From CAYJPK01 sp964372035 (GTDB lineage: Bacteria; Desulfobacterota; Desulfovibrionia; Desulfovibrionales; Desulfovibrionaceae), in contig CAYJPK010000023.1 in the NCBI GenBank assembly GCA_964372035.1, positions 1-29,180 of the forward strand: a stretch of DNA of 29,180 nucleotides, written 5' to 3'. The translations under genes were made by a program, and so were the position numbers. Below, piece by piece: positions 8,030-16,042 of this stretch (position 1 is the stretch's first letter; each line of letters starts with the position of its first letter). Under the pieces are notes generated by a model. The model saw only the letters and a list, made by a program, of their open reading frames with translations. It had not been told where the DNA came from and made no database searches.

Positions 8030-9271
8030 TTGAGGTGCTTTATTTTATACATCTATGAAATTCTGTGGAAGCTTGTTATTCCATTTTTAAAACTGAACTC
8101 TCGCTTAGCTGATGGTTATAATCAACGAATGGGCGAAAGCTGGCTTGATGAACAAGCTGATATTTGGCTGTGTTCTGCTTCTGGTGGTGAGGCTTACCTT
8201 GTTGAAAAAATACTTGAGCAATTAAATTCAAGCAATAAAGATTTACGTATTATAGTTAGTACTTGGACAAGACAAGGATATGAAATCCTTACAAAAGCAG
8301 CTCACAAGTACCCTGATATGAAAATTTTTGTTCGCTTTATGCCCTTTGATAAACCAAGCCTTGTTAATAAAATAATGCAAAGTGTAAAACCAAAAATAGT
8401 TGTGCTTTTAGAGACTGAAATTTGGTTTGGCTTAATGAGTGCTTGCACAAATAATAATGCAAAACTAATAATGCTAAATGCGAGAATGAGTGAAAAATCG
8501 TTTAAATCATATAAAATACTAAAATTATTATTTCATTCTATCTGGAAAAAAATAAGCCCTGCATATATTTGCACAATTTCAATGCAAGATGCTCTGCATT
8601 ATCGCAAGATTTTCCATACAAAAATCGACGTTTTGCCAAATATTAAATTTGATAGAGCGGTGGCAAGCTTTAATATAAAGGACAATATAAAAGAAAGCTT
8701 GCATAGCTGCGAAAACATTATGCTCTTTGCTTCTACTCGCAGTGAAGAAGAAGATGCTGTGTGCGAAATAATTAACGAGCTTAAAGGTAGACAACTGCAA
8801 TTTATTATTGTTCCTAGGCATTTACACCGTGCAAAAAGTTTGCAGAAAAAACTTGATACCTTAAACATAAAAAATATTTTATATCAAGACTTACAAAAAC
8901 ACAACGGTTCACAAGTAATTATTTGGGATAATTTCGGCGACTTACAGAAATTATACCATATAGCAAAAATCTGCTTTGTTGGTGGTAGCCTAGCTAATCG
9001 TGGCGGTCAAAATTTCTTAGAAGCTCTTGCCTGTGGGCTTGTTCCTATTGTAGGCAAGCACCTTAAAAATTTTGCATGGGCTTTAAGTGGTTTAGCTGAA
9101 AAAAAACTGATTTCAATTGTTGATAATAAAGAACAACTTGCGCAAAAAATCATTGATTTTCATGAAGATAGTCCACCAAAAGATGAAGTAAAAAAAGAAT
9201 TTAATGCATGGCTTTGCGAACATAAGGGCGGCACACAGGCTCAAGTTGGCAAAATGTTAGAATATTTATAG
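8030..9271 (+). CDS. waaA: 3-deoxy-D-manno-octulosonic acid (Kdo) transferase
   Basis: This family 30 glycosyltransferase (WaaA/KdtA) adds Kdo from CMP-Kdo to the lipid A precursor at the inner membrane. The 413-residue length is normal. An N-terminal membrane anchor is followed by the GES..W segment, the catalytic-type glutamate E54 in SASGGEAYL, VVLLETEIWFGL in the middle, and the nucleotide-sugar site FVGGSLANRGGQNFLEALACG near the C terminus (about 319-338). The start is weak: the TTG at 8030 has no Shine-Dalgarno site, and the next in-frame ATG (codon 34) would remove the anchor. It heads a cluster with trkA, whose start is 10 bp after its stop. Confidence 0.93.
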   Translation: MRCFILYIYEILWKLVIPFLKLNSRLADGYNQRMGESWLDEQADIWLCSASGGEAYLVEKILEQLNSSNKDLRIIVSTWTRQGYEILTKAAHKYPDMKIFVRFMPFDKPSLVNKIMQSVKPKIVVLLETEIWFGLMSACTNNNAKLIMLNARMSEKSFKSYKILKLLFHSIWKKISPAYICTISMQDALHYRKIFHTKIDVLPNIKFDRAVASFNIKDNIKESLHSCENIMLFASTRSEEEDAVCEIINELKGRQLQFIIVPRHLHRAKSLQKKLDTLNIKNILYQDLQKHNGSQVIIWDNFGDLQKLYHIAKICFVGGSLANRGGQNFLEALACGLVPIVGKHLKNFAWALSGLAEKKLISIVDNKEQLAQKIIDFHEDSPPKDEVKKEFNAWLCEHKGGTQAQVGKMLEYL

Positions 9272-9280
9272 GAGTTTACT

Positions 9281-10699
9281 GTGTTTTTTTCACATAAAAA
9301 ACAAGCTAAAACTGAAAGAATTATAATTATTGGCGCAGGTGAAGTTGGCTATCATATTGCTAATTACCTATCTGCAAAGAACAAGGAAGTTGTGGTAATT
9401 GACCTAGATGCTGATGCATTGCAAAGGGTTGAGGACAGCATGGACGTTCAAACTATTTGTGGTTCTGGCTCAAGCCCTACTGTTTTAAAGCAGGCTGGCT
9501 TATTAGGCGCTACTGCGTTTTTAGCTGTTACAGATAGTGATGATGCTAATATTATTGCATGTTTATTTGCAAACGCCATTAATCCAAAAGCGATGAAGCT
9601 TGCAAGAATTAGAGATGAGCAATACAGCTCACACGCCGATATTTTACGGAGTGCGGCTTTAAATATCAGCTTATTAGTCAGCCCAGAAGACGAAATAGTT
9701 CGCAATATTGATCGTTTATTATCAATTCCAGGAGCTGTTGAATATAATGAAATGGCTGACGGCAAGCTCAGAGTTGTCGGAATGAGAATGGATAATAATC
9801 CACTGATTGGTATTCCACTGATAAACTTTAGAGGAATAGTCCCAGAAAGTGGCATTATGGTTGGAGCAATTGAGCGAGATGGAGAGCTAATTATTCCATC
9901 TGGTAAAGATGCCATTTTGCAAGACGACGTTGTGTATTTTGTTTATCTTGCTGAAAAGCAAGGACATTTATTGCATTCCTTAATGAAATCACGCCATGAA
10001 ATTAAATCTGTTTGTATAGTTGGTGCTGGAAACATTGGTTTAAAATTAGCCAAAAAACTTGAAGAAAACAATATTGCAGTAAAAATTATTGAGCAAGATA
10101 TTAAGAGATGCGATGCCTTGGCTGATGAGCTCAAAAACACTATGATTTTGCATGGTAATTGCACTGATAAGCGTTTACTAATTGAAGAAAACATTGCAAA
10201 GTTTGATGCTCTAGTTGCAACTACTGGTGATGAGGAAACCAATATTTTAGCTTGTTTACTAGCTAAATCAATGGGCGTTGGGCAAACTATTGCAAAGGTT
10301 AACAAGCCTGAATATTTGCAATTAGTAGAAGCTATTGGCATCGACCATAGTGTTAGTTCTCGTATTTCAGCTGTTAAGGGAATTTTACAATATTTGCGCC
10401 CAGGAGGTATTATATCTTCTGTATCAATTAGTCATGAAGCAGCTGAAGTTATTGAAATTGCTTTATCTGAAAACTCAAAATTAATTGGTAAAAAAATTGC
10501 CAACTTAGGTTTGCCACGAGGAGCTCTGCTCTTAGTTGTTTTGCGTGATAATATTGCATTTATTCCTGACGGAAATACTATTATTCAAGCGCACGATAGA
10601 CTTACTGTTTTAACAGCAGAAAAAAAGGCAAATAAAATCGAAGCAATGCTGACTGCAACCCATGCTATTAAGAATAATAAGGACGACAAGGATTATTAA
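9281..10699 (+). CDS. trkA: Trk potassium uptake system regulatory subunit TrkA
   Basis: TrkA is the cytoplasmic NAD(H)/nucleotide-binding ring that gates the TrkH potassium channel. The 472-residue protein contains two RCK repeats, each a Rossmann domain followed by a TrkA-C domain. The first Rossmann motif IIGAGEVG lies near residue 17 and the second IVGAGNIG near residue 245; each is followed by an acidic residue at the end of the second strand. The start is GTG with TAGGAG just upstream. The gene ends two bases before the trkH start, so the two subunits are translationally close, as expected for partners. No frameshift or missing motif is visible. Confidence 0.95.
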   Translation: MFFSHKKQAKTERIIIIGAGEVGYHIANYLSAKNKEVVVIDLDADALQRVEDSMDVQTICGSGSSPTVLKQAGLLGATAFLAVTDSDDANIIACLFANAINPKAMKLARIRDEQYSSHADILRSAALNISLLVSPEDEIVRNIDRLLSIPGAVEYNEMADGKLRVVGMRMDNNPLIGIPLINFRGIVPESGIMVGAIERDGELIIPSGKDAILQDDVVYFVYLAEKQGHLLHSLMKSRHEIKSVCIVGAGNIGLKLAKKLEENNIAVKIIEQDIKRCDALADELKNTMILHGNCTDKRLLIEENIAKFDALVATTGDEETNILACLLAKSMGVGQTIAKVNKPEYLQLVEAIGIDHSVSSRISAVKGILQYLRPGGIISSVSISHEAAEVIEIALSENSKLIGKKIANLGLPRGALLLVVLRDNIAFIPDGNTIIQAHDRLTVLTAEKKANKIEAMLTATHAIKNNKDDKDY

Positions 10700-10701
10700 A
10701 A

Positions 10702-12177
10702 ATGAACTTGCGAGTTAGTCTTTTTATTCTTGGAATGCTTATCTGCTGCTTAGCTCTAGCTATGTTTATTCCGCTTGTAACTTCATGGGTTTACGCTGAT
10801 GGTTCTAGCATGGGAATATTCCTTGCCATACTTACTACCACGATAATCGGTCTTACACTAATTTTTTGCTGTTACCGTGCCATGCCCTTTTATAATAAAA
10901 AAGCACCAAGCCTTAATCACCGAAATGCTCTTGCTACAGTCGGATTTTGCTGGATTGGAGCTAGTTTAGTTGGAGCATTACCATTTTTATTTTGTGCAGA
11001 TTTTAGCATAAGTGATGCGATTTTTGAATCAACTTCAGGCTTTACGACCACTGGCTCGAGTATTTTGAGTAATATTGAGGCTCTACCGCAAAGCCTACTT
11101 ATTTGGCGAAGCCTGACACACTGGTTAGGCGGTATGGGGATTATCGTACTATCCCTTGCCATTTTGCCATTTTTAGGCGTTGGTGGTATGCAATTATATA
11201 AGGTTGAAGTAACAGGTCCTAATCCCGACAAATTAACTCCCAAGCTTCGTGATACAGCAATGCTATTATGGCAAGTATATTTAATTTTTACTGTAGCTTT
11301 GACACTTATTTTGTGGCTAGGCGATATGAATTTTTTTGATGCCTTAAACCATGCCTTTGCTACTGTATCGACAGGTGGATTTTCAACAAAAAATGCATCG
11401 CTTGGTGCATTTAGTGCTTATTCACAATGGGTTATAATCTTTTTCATGTTTATATGCGGCATTAACTTTACCTTACATTATCAATTTTTAATTGGACAAT
11501 TTACTGTTTATAAAAAAGATAGCGAGTTATTAAGTTACGTATCATTACTGACAATTTGCTCTATCATTATTACAATATGCCTTGTTCTGCAAACTTATAA
11601 CAATAATGCGAATTTTAACTTTGAATATAACATAAGAACTGCCATTTTTAATGCTGTTTCAATTTGTACTACTACAGGATTTACAACTGTTGATTATGAA
11701 AAATGGTTTTTTGTAGCTCAAGCCTGTTTAGTATTCCTTATGTTTTTAGGTGGTTGTGCTGGATCGACTAGTGGTGGTTTAAAGGTCATGCGCATTGACT
11801 TGATTGCAAAATTTATTGGCAATGATTTGTATCGTATCATTCACCCACATGCTGTTCGCCACATTAGGTTTAATGAACGACCTGTTTCAATTAGCGTTAT
11901 TAATGGTGTTGTGGGATTTTTCCTTATTTTTATGCTACTTCTAGGTGTTGTAACACTGATTATTACAGCCTTTAATGTTGATATGAACACAGCCTTTAGT
12001 GCAACCTTATCTTCTCTTTCAAATGTTGGTCCTGGTCTTGGTAGCGTTGGTCCTGTAAGCAATTATGGACATTTGCCAGAAGCTGTTAAAATTATATTAT
12101 GTTTATGTATGTTATTAGGAAGACTTGAAATTTATGCAATTTTAGTTCTTCTACTACCTGAATATTGGAAAAAATAA
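10702..12177 (+). CDS. trkH: Trk potassium uptake channel subunit TrkH
   Basis: TrkH is the membrane pore of the Trk system and imports potassium across the inner membrane. The 491 residues contain the four pore-loop repeats of the SKT superfamily, seen as TSGFTTTGSS, VSTGGFST, CTTTGFTTVDY and SNVGPGLGSVGP; the glycine of each repeat forms the selectivity filter. The C terminus LGRLEIYAILVLLLPEYWKK is typical of the family. The gene sits directly between trkA and rlmD; the stop TAA abuts the rlmD ATG with no spacer. The presence of both subunits indicates a complete, low-affinity constitutive uptake system. Confidence 0.96.
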   Translation: MNLRVSLFILGMLICCLALAMFIPLVTSWVYADGSSMGIFLAILTTTIIGLTLIFCCYRAMPFYNKKAPSLNHRNALATVGFCWIGASLVGALPFLFCADFSISDAIFESTSGFTTTGSSILSNIEALPQSLLIWRSLTHWLGGMGIIVLSLAILPFLGVGGMQLYKVEVTGPNPDKLTPKLRDTAMLLWQVYLIFTVALTLILWLGDMNFFDALNHAFATVSTGGFSTKNASLGAFSAYSQWVIIFFMFICGINFTLHYQFLIGQFTVYKKDSELLSYVSLLTICSIIITICLVLQTYNNNANFNFEYNIRTAIFNAVSICTTTGFTTVDYEKWFFVAQACLVFLMFLGGCAGSTSGGLKVMRIDLIAKFIGNDLYRIIHPHAVRHIRFNERPVSISVINGVVGFFLIFMLLLGVVTLIITAFNVDMNTAFSATLSSLSNVGPGLGSVGPVSNYGHLPEAVKIILCLCMLLGRLEIYAILVLLLPEYWKK

Positions 12178-13551
12178 ATGTTAAATCAAAACGATATTAT
12201 AGAACTCAAAATTGAGACTTTTTTGTCTGATGGTATGGGACTTGCGAGGCATGAGGGGCTTGCGATTTTTGTTGAAAATGCAATTGTTGGACAGAAAGTT
12301 AAGGCAAAAATTTCAAAATTAAAGAAAAATTTTGCGCAAGCTAGTATCGTTGAAATTCTTGAAAAATCAGAAATTGAACAAGAAGCAAAATGCAAACATT
12401 TTGAAGATTGTGGTGGCTGTTCATGGCAAAACATAAATTATGATGCGCAATTATTCTGGAAAAACAAATTCTTATATGATGCTTTAACTAGAATTGCAAA
12501 GCTTCAAGCTCCTAGTATTTTACCTACTATTGCCTCACCAAACGAATTTTTCTACCGTAACAAAATGGAGTTTGCTTTTAGCGATAATAAAGGACTTGAG
12601 CTTGGACTGCATAAGCGTAAATCGCATGAGCTAGTCGAAGTAACTGAATGTTTTTTGCAAAGCGAAATAAGTTCAAAAATTACAAATAAAGTTCGTGAAC
12701 TATGCAAAAGCTATAATAAAAGTCATAATTTATCTGCATGGAATAAGCAAAATAGTAATGGTTTTTTACGATTTTTAATTATTAGAAAACTAGCTAACGA
12801 ATATTTTGTTGAGCTAATTTGCTCAGGTACAAAGCAAGTTATCAATCGCAATTTAGAGATAATAAAAGAAATATCTCAAATCCTTTTCAGTGAGTTTAGT
12901 GAAATCAAAGGATTTATTTATAGTGTTAGAAATGACAGTGCAGACATTGCTTATGCTGAAAGAACTTTTTGGCAGGCTGGACAAACACAGCTAATCGAAA
13001 AGATTAATGAGCTTGATTTTTATCTTGGAAATCGTTCTTTTTTTCAAGTCAATACAGAAGCTTGTGCTTTAATGTATGAAGAAATTTCAAAACTTGCAAT
13101 TAGTTTGAAGCCAAAAGCTATTTGGGATATATATTGCGGTTTGGGTTCGATTGGGCTTTATATTGCCAACAAAATGCCAATAAAGCTAGTGGGGCTTGAG
13201 CTTTCAAGTCAAGCAATCAAGCTTGCACAGCGCAATACTCCTGATAATATTGAAGCACATTTCGTCGCAGCTGATGCAAACAATTTTTTAGAGCTTCAAG
13301 GGCAAATGCTAAAGCATGCTAAACCAGACTTAGCTATAGTTGATCCGCCTCGTGCAGGAATAAGTTCAGAACTTTGTACCAGTTTAAATAAATTAGAAAT
13401 TAAAAATATTATTTATGTTTCATGCGATCAAGCAAGTTTTGCTCGAGATATTACTCGCTTAGATAAATACTCTTTAGTAAGCAGCCAAGCAGTTGACCTT
13501 TTCCCGCAAACTCCACATATTGAAAGCATTAACATGCTGAAATTACGTTAA
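12178..13551 (+). CDS. rlmD: 23S rRNA (uracil-5-)-methyltransferase, RlmD/RumA type
   Basis: This SAM-dependent enzyme makes 5-methyluridine in 23S rRNA, m5U1939 in the E. coli case. The N-terminal TRAM domain (about 1-62) binds RNA. Four cysteines, C72, C78, C81 and C158, match the RumA iron-sulfur cluster pattern. The C-terminal Rossmann domain has DIYCGLGSIGL for SAM binding and VDPPRAG, the nucleophile C416 in YVSCD, and the general base E449 in HIES. The family also includes RlmC and TrmA; the Fe-S cysteines and the TRAM domain favour RlmD or the dual RlmCD type. Translation is probably coupled to trkH, whose stop codon directly precedes the ATG. Confidence 0.88.
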   Translation: MLNQNDIIELKIETFLSDGMGLARHEGLAIFVENAIVGQKVKAKISKLKKNFAQASIVEILEKSEIEQEAKCKHFEDCGGCSWQNINYDAQLFWKNKFLYDALTRIAKLQAPSILPTIASPNEFFYRNKMEFAFSDNKGLELGLHKRKSHELVEVTECFLQSEISSKITNKVRELCKSYNKSHNLSAWNKQNSNGFLRFLIIRKLANEYFVELICSGTKQVINRNLEIIKEISQILFSEFSEIKGFIYSVRNDSADIAYAERTFWQAGQTQLIEKINELDFYLGNRSFFQVNTEACALMYEEISKLAISLKPKAIWDIYCGLGSIGLYIANKMPIKLVGLELSSQAIKLAQRNTPDNIEAHFVAADANNFLELQGQMLKHAKPDLAIVDPPRAGISSELCTSLNKLEIKNIIYVSCDQASFARDITRLDKYSLVSSQAVDLFPQTPHIESINMLKLR

Positions 13552-13573
13552 AAAATATTTAAAGCAAGTTAGC

Positions 13574-13623
13574 AAAAGTTTTATTTTATAAGAAAGGTTC
13601 AATTTTTTGAAATAAAACTTTTT
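13574..13623 (+). terminator. Candidate terminator of the waaA-rlmD cluster
   Basis: AAAAGTTTTATTT (13574-13586) is exactly complementary to AAATAAAACTTTT (13610-13622), with 23 bases between, and ends in a run of five T. It lies 22 bp after the rlmD stop codon. The stem has almost no GC and a large loop, so it may be weak. Confidence 0.5.
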
Positions 13624-13636
13624 AAGCGTCATAAGC

Positions 13637-13665
13637 TTGACATGTTTTTAGTCATGTGGTACAAA
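13637..13665 (+). promoter_or_regulatory. Candidate sigma-70 promoter, or activator site, upstream of the barrel gene
   Basis: TTGACA (13637-13642) is followed after 17 bases by TACAAA (13660-13665). The same stretch contains an inverted repeat ACATG-N8-CATGT (13640-13657), about 105 bp upstream of the sigma-54 -12 element, a usual distance for an enhancer-binding protein site. Either reading is possible; a second TTGACA at 13670-13675 has no good -10 partner. Confidence 0.35.
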
Positions 13666-13735
13666 AATTTTGACAGCCAAAGAAATTATAAATACTGAAA
13701 AGAAATAACATATTGATGTGTTTGAATAATTTGAA

Positions 13736-13753
13736 TTGGCATTATTATTGCTA
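13736..13753 (+). promoter_or_regulatory. Sigma-54 (RpoN) promoter of the outer-membrane barrel gene
   Basis: TTGGCATTATTATTGCTA matches the RpoN consensus TTGGCAC-N5-TTGCTA, with the invariant GG (13738-13739) and GC (13750-13751) separated by exactly 10 bases. The expected start point is near 13763, giving a leader of about 50 bases before the ATG at 13812. Transcription would need an AAA+ enhancer-binding activator, which is not encoded in this window. Confidence 0.75.
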
Positions 13754-13811
13754 CATGCAAGACATTATCAGACATTTAACATTTATTATAAAAGACGTAA
13801 GAGAGGATTAT

Positions 13812-14495
13812 ATGAAAAATTTTATTATTGCATTACTATTTATATTTTTAAGTTTACCATTTCAAGCTAGTGCGATTGACACAGTAGGTATTTATATTGC
13901 CCCTAAGCTGGCTTTAAACATGCATTCTTTTGAAGTTGAAAACTCTGCAGGCCACAAGTTCATTTCTGACGATTATGACACGACCTTATCAGGTTCTGTT
14001 GCACTTGGTTATGATTTTAACCCTGTAAACAATATTCCAGTTAGAGCTGAAGTTGAATACACTTATTATGGAGAGTCAGAGCTTAGCGGTAATAACAATA
14101 TTTACCACATGGGTGGAAACGTAAAAACCAAATTGAATGCTCAATCTTTATTCACAAATATTTATTATGATTTTTATAATGCAACTCAATTCATTCCTTA
14201 TGTTGGTGCAGGACTTGGAGCAGCTTTAGTGAAAACTAGCATGGACTACAACAACTATTCTGGCACAAATTTCAGCGGTGCTGAAGGCGATTATGAAGCA
14301 AATCTCGCTTACAACTTAAACCTTGGTGTTGCGTACCAATTTGATGAACGCCTTGCTATTGACCTTGGATACCGTTTTGCTGATCTTGGAGAATCTAGCA
14401 CACATTCTTCCTACGTAAATGGTGTTAATCTTGGTGTAAAATCTAAAAATACTTATATTCACCAAATTAGCCTTGGTGCAAGAATTGCTTTTTAG
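13812..14495 (+). CDS. Small outer-membrane beta-barrel protein (opacity/OmpW-like)
   Basis: The mature protein should be an eight-stranded barrel of about 207 residues. Evidence: a signal peptide MKNFIIALLFIFLSLPFQASA with cleavage after residue 21; alternating hydrophobic and aromatic strands such as VRAEVEYTYYG, FIPYVGAGLGAAL and LAIDLGYRFADLG; and a terminal phenylalanine (LGARIAF), the recognition signature for the BAM complex. It resembles the opacity/OmpA-like porin group, but no specific function can be assigned. The reading frame extends to an ATG at 13713, but the ATG at 13812 has a GAGAGGA ribosome site and begins the signal peptide, and the extension would cross the sigma-54 promoter. 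It appears to be monocistronic, between a terminator upstream and two downstream. Confidence 0.85.
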   Translation: MKNFIIALLFIFLSLPFQASAIDTVGIYIAPKLALNMHSFEVENSAGHKFISDDYDTTLSGSVALGYDFNPVNNIPVRAEVEYTYYGESELSGNNNIYHMGGNVKTKLNAQSLFTNIYYDFYNATQFIPYVGAGLGAALVKTSMDYNNYSGTNFSGAEGDYEANLAYNLNLGVAYQFDERLAIDLGYRFADLGESSTHSSYVNGVNLGVKSKNTYIHQISLGARIAF

Positions 14496-14525
14496 AAAAC
14501 AATATATTTAAAGAAAATAATAAAG

Positions 14526-14612
14526 CATCAGACAATTAAAAATTTCTTTGCCAGTTATTAAATTGGCAATTAAAAAGATGCAATAATATGCTCTTTCTAA
14601 ATCTGTCTGATG
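14526..14612 (+). ncRNA. Possible structured RNA or 3' UTR closed by a 9-bp stem
   Basis: CATCAGACA (14526-14534) is exactly complementary to TGTCTGATG (14604-14612), and a shorter stem TTGCCA/TGGCAA (14548-14553 with 14564-14569) lies within. An intrinsic terminator begins 10 bases later. No independent promoter is obvious at 14480-14520, so this may be the 3' UTR of the barrel mRNA, possibly processed into a small RNA. The segment 14604-14618 is also complementary, with a 3-base bulge, to 13763-13774 at the predicted 5' end of that mRNA. Confidence 0.3.
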
Positions 14613-14622
14613 ATAATGCCTA

Positions 14623-14651
14623 AACCGCTCAATTGGTGAGCGGTTTTTTTG
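14623..14651 (+). terminator. Strong intrinsic terminator after the barrel gene
   Basis: AACCGCTCA (14623-14631) pairs with TGAGCGGTT (14637-14645) around the loop ATTGG and is followed by a T run to 14650. This is a textbook Rho-independent terminator on the plus strand. Confidence 0.92.
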
Positions 14652-14669
14652 TGGCTTAGCGCCACTTTT
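14651..14669 (+). terminator. Second tandem intrinsic terminator
   Basis: GTGGC (14651-14655) pairs with GCCAC (14661-14665) around a 5-base loop, followed by TTTT. It directly follows the first terminator and backs it up. Confidence 0.6.
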
Positions 14670-14754
14670 ATCGAACCTATCCTTATTTCTATAGTCGGTA
14701 ATGAAAAACACGTTACATATCATAATAAAGCTACTTAACAGCTAAAACACAAAT

Positions 14755-14801
14755 AAAAATGCAAGAAATAGTGACATTACGCTCACCATTCTTGCATTTT
14801 T
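14755..14801 (-). terminator. Long hairpin terminator after the dehydratase gene
   Basis: AAAAATGCAAGAA (14755-14767) pairs with TTCTTGCATTTTT (14789-14801) as a perfect 13-bp stem. A small internal loop and a GTGA/TCAC stem lie further in, around an 8-base loop. The A/T flanks give a T tract on both strands, so it can act in both directions. It lies 40 bp after the stop codon of the minus-strand dehydratase gene. Confidence 0.8.
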
Positions 14802-14841
14802 ATGTTTACAAGCAACAGTTTTTCAACTTCGCCTAAAAATA

Positions 14842-16014
14842 TTACCAGTTAACAATTGTTCCATCAGATAAAATAGCATCAGTTCCAGATTGTGGCTCAG
14901 GCTTATATGGGTGCTTTGCTGCTTCTTTTTCATCAACTTCAATTCCAAGCCCTGGCAGCTCATGAATTTGCCAATAGCCATCTTTCATTTGAATTGGAGT
15001 TTTCACAACATCATGATACCAAGGCACAGCCGCAATCATTTCTTCTTGAATAACGAAATTTGGAGTTGCAATATCAAAGTTAAGAGCAACAGTTCCAGAA
15101 ATTGGACCAGCAGGATTATGAGGAGCAACGCCCATATAAGCGCATTCAGCAGAGGCAGCAATCTTTTTAGCCATTGTTAATCCACCACAATGACACAAAT
15201 CAGGTTGAATAATATTCACAGCTCTGTTTATAAATAAATCCTCAAATTCAGAATAGTTAATCAATCTTTCACCAGTTGCAACAGGGCATGAAACCTTATC
15301 TAAGACATCACGCATAGCCTTTGCATTTCCTGGCTGAATTGGTTCTTCAACAAATAAAGGATTAGCTGGCTCAAGAGCTTTAATATATTGCACCGCTAGA
15401 GAAACTGAGGCTGGGCGACCATGAAAATCAACCATAATGTCAACCTCATCACCAACTGCAGAGCGTACAGCACCAATAGTTTCTTCTACCATTTTAAAAC
15501 TACTGTTTGAAGCAGTATAGTGACAATATGGCACAAATAAAATTTTCACAGCCTTATATCCAGCTTCTACAACTTCTAAGGCTAAGTCTACAAATTGATT
15601 TTTATCAAAAGTTTCATAAATTGCCTTTGCATTGCCAATACCTAAGTGAGTATAAGCCTTTATTTTATCGTGAGTTTTACCACCAAGTAAACGCCATACT
15701 GGTAAATTAACACTCTTACCTAAAATATCCCACATTGCATGGTCAAGAGCACTTATAGCTGTCATTGCAATTGTACCTGACATCCAGAAATGAGACTTCA
15801 TCATAAGACGCAAATTTTGCTCAATGTCACGAGGATCCTTACCTATTAACAATGGTTTAAAATCCTCTATAGCTCCAACAACAGCACGGGTTTTCCACTC
15901 AAGCGTTGCTTCACCCCAACCATAAAGACCATCTTGGTCAGTAATAATTTTAACAAAAACCCAGTTACGTAAATCAGCATTTACCACCAAGGTCTGAATG
16001 TCTTTAATTTTCAT
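14842..16014 (-). CDS. Enolase-superfamily sugar-acid dehydratase (galactonate dehydratase-like)
   Basis: The 390-residue protein has the mandelate racemase/muconate lactonizing fold: a capping domain to about residue 115, then a TIM-like barrel. Visible active-site residues are D196 and H198 in MVDFHGR, E223 or E224 in FVEEP, E249 in ATGERL, D272 in IIQPDLCHCGG, and H299 in VAPHNPAGP. The DFHGR motif and the ending DGTIVNW resemble the D-galactonate dehydratase (DgoD) group, which removes water from an aldonate to give a 2-keto-3-deoxy acid. The exact substrate (galactonate, arabinonate, fuconate or other) cannot be fixed. The gene lies 28 bp after the SDR gene on the same strand and is closed by the hairpin at 14755-14801. 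No transporter, aldolase or kinase of the pathway is in the window. Confidence 0.85.
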   Translation of the reverse strand: MKIKDIQTLVVNADLRNWVFVKIITDQDGLYGWGEATLEWKTRAVVGAIEDFKPLLIGKDPRDIEQNLRLMMKSHFWMSGTIAMTAISALDHAMWDILGKSVNLPVWRLLGGKTHDKIKAYTHLGIGNAKAIYETFDKNQFVDLALEVVEAGYKAVKILFVPYCHYTASNSSFKMVEETIGAVRSAVGDEVDIMVDFHGRPASVSLAVQYIKALEPANPLFVEEPIQPGNAKAMRDVLDKVSCPVATGERLINYSEFEDLFINRAVNIIQPDLCHCGGLTMAKKIAASAECAYMGVAPHNPAGPISGTVALNFDIATPNFVIQEEMIAAVPWYHDVVKTPIQMKDGYWQIHELPGLGIEVDEKEAAKHPYKPEPQSGTDAILSDGTIVNW

Positions 16015-16042
16015 ATTCTACTCACACGTTAATTAGTTAATA

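Larger units (their letters stand above)
14496..14841. other. 346-bp gene-free region with three hairpin terminators
   Basis: The stretch between the barrel gene stop and the convergent dehydratase gene holds a structured segment (14526-14612), two tandem plus-strand terminators (14622-14669), about 85 bp with no recognisable signal, and a long hairpin (14755-14801). A 71-codon minus-strand reading frame at 14508-14723 crosses the terminators and is not considered a gene. No tRNA was seen. Confidence 0.7.

Noticed and set aside
9448..10341. Two minus-strand frames (155 and 132 codons) opposite trkA
   Set aside because: They mirror the conserved Rossmann domains of TrkA, have low-complexity translations and no start signals.
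13713..13811. 33-codon N-terminal extension of the barrel protein
   Set aside because: It crosses the sigma-54 promoter and lacks a ribosome site, while the downstream ATG has one and starts a clear signal peptide.
14508..14723. 71-codon minus-strand reading frame in the gap after the barrel gene
   Set aside because: It runs through two plus-strand intrinsic terminators, has no good ribosome site and its composition does not look like a protein; treated as chance.
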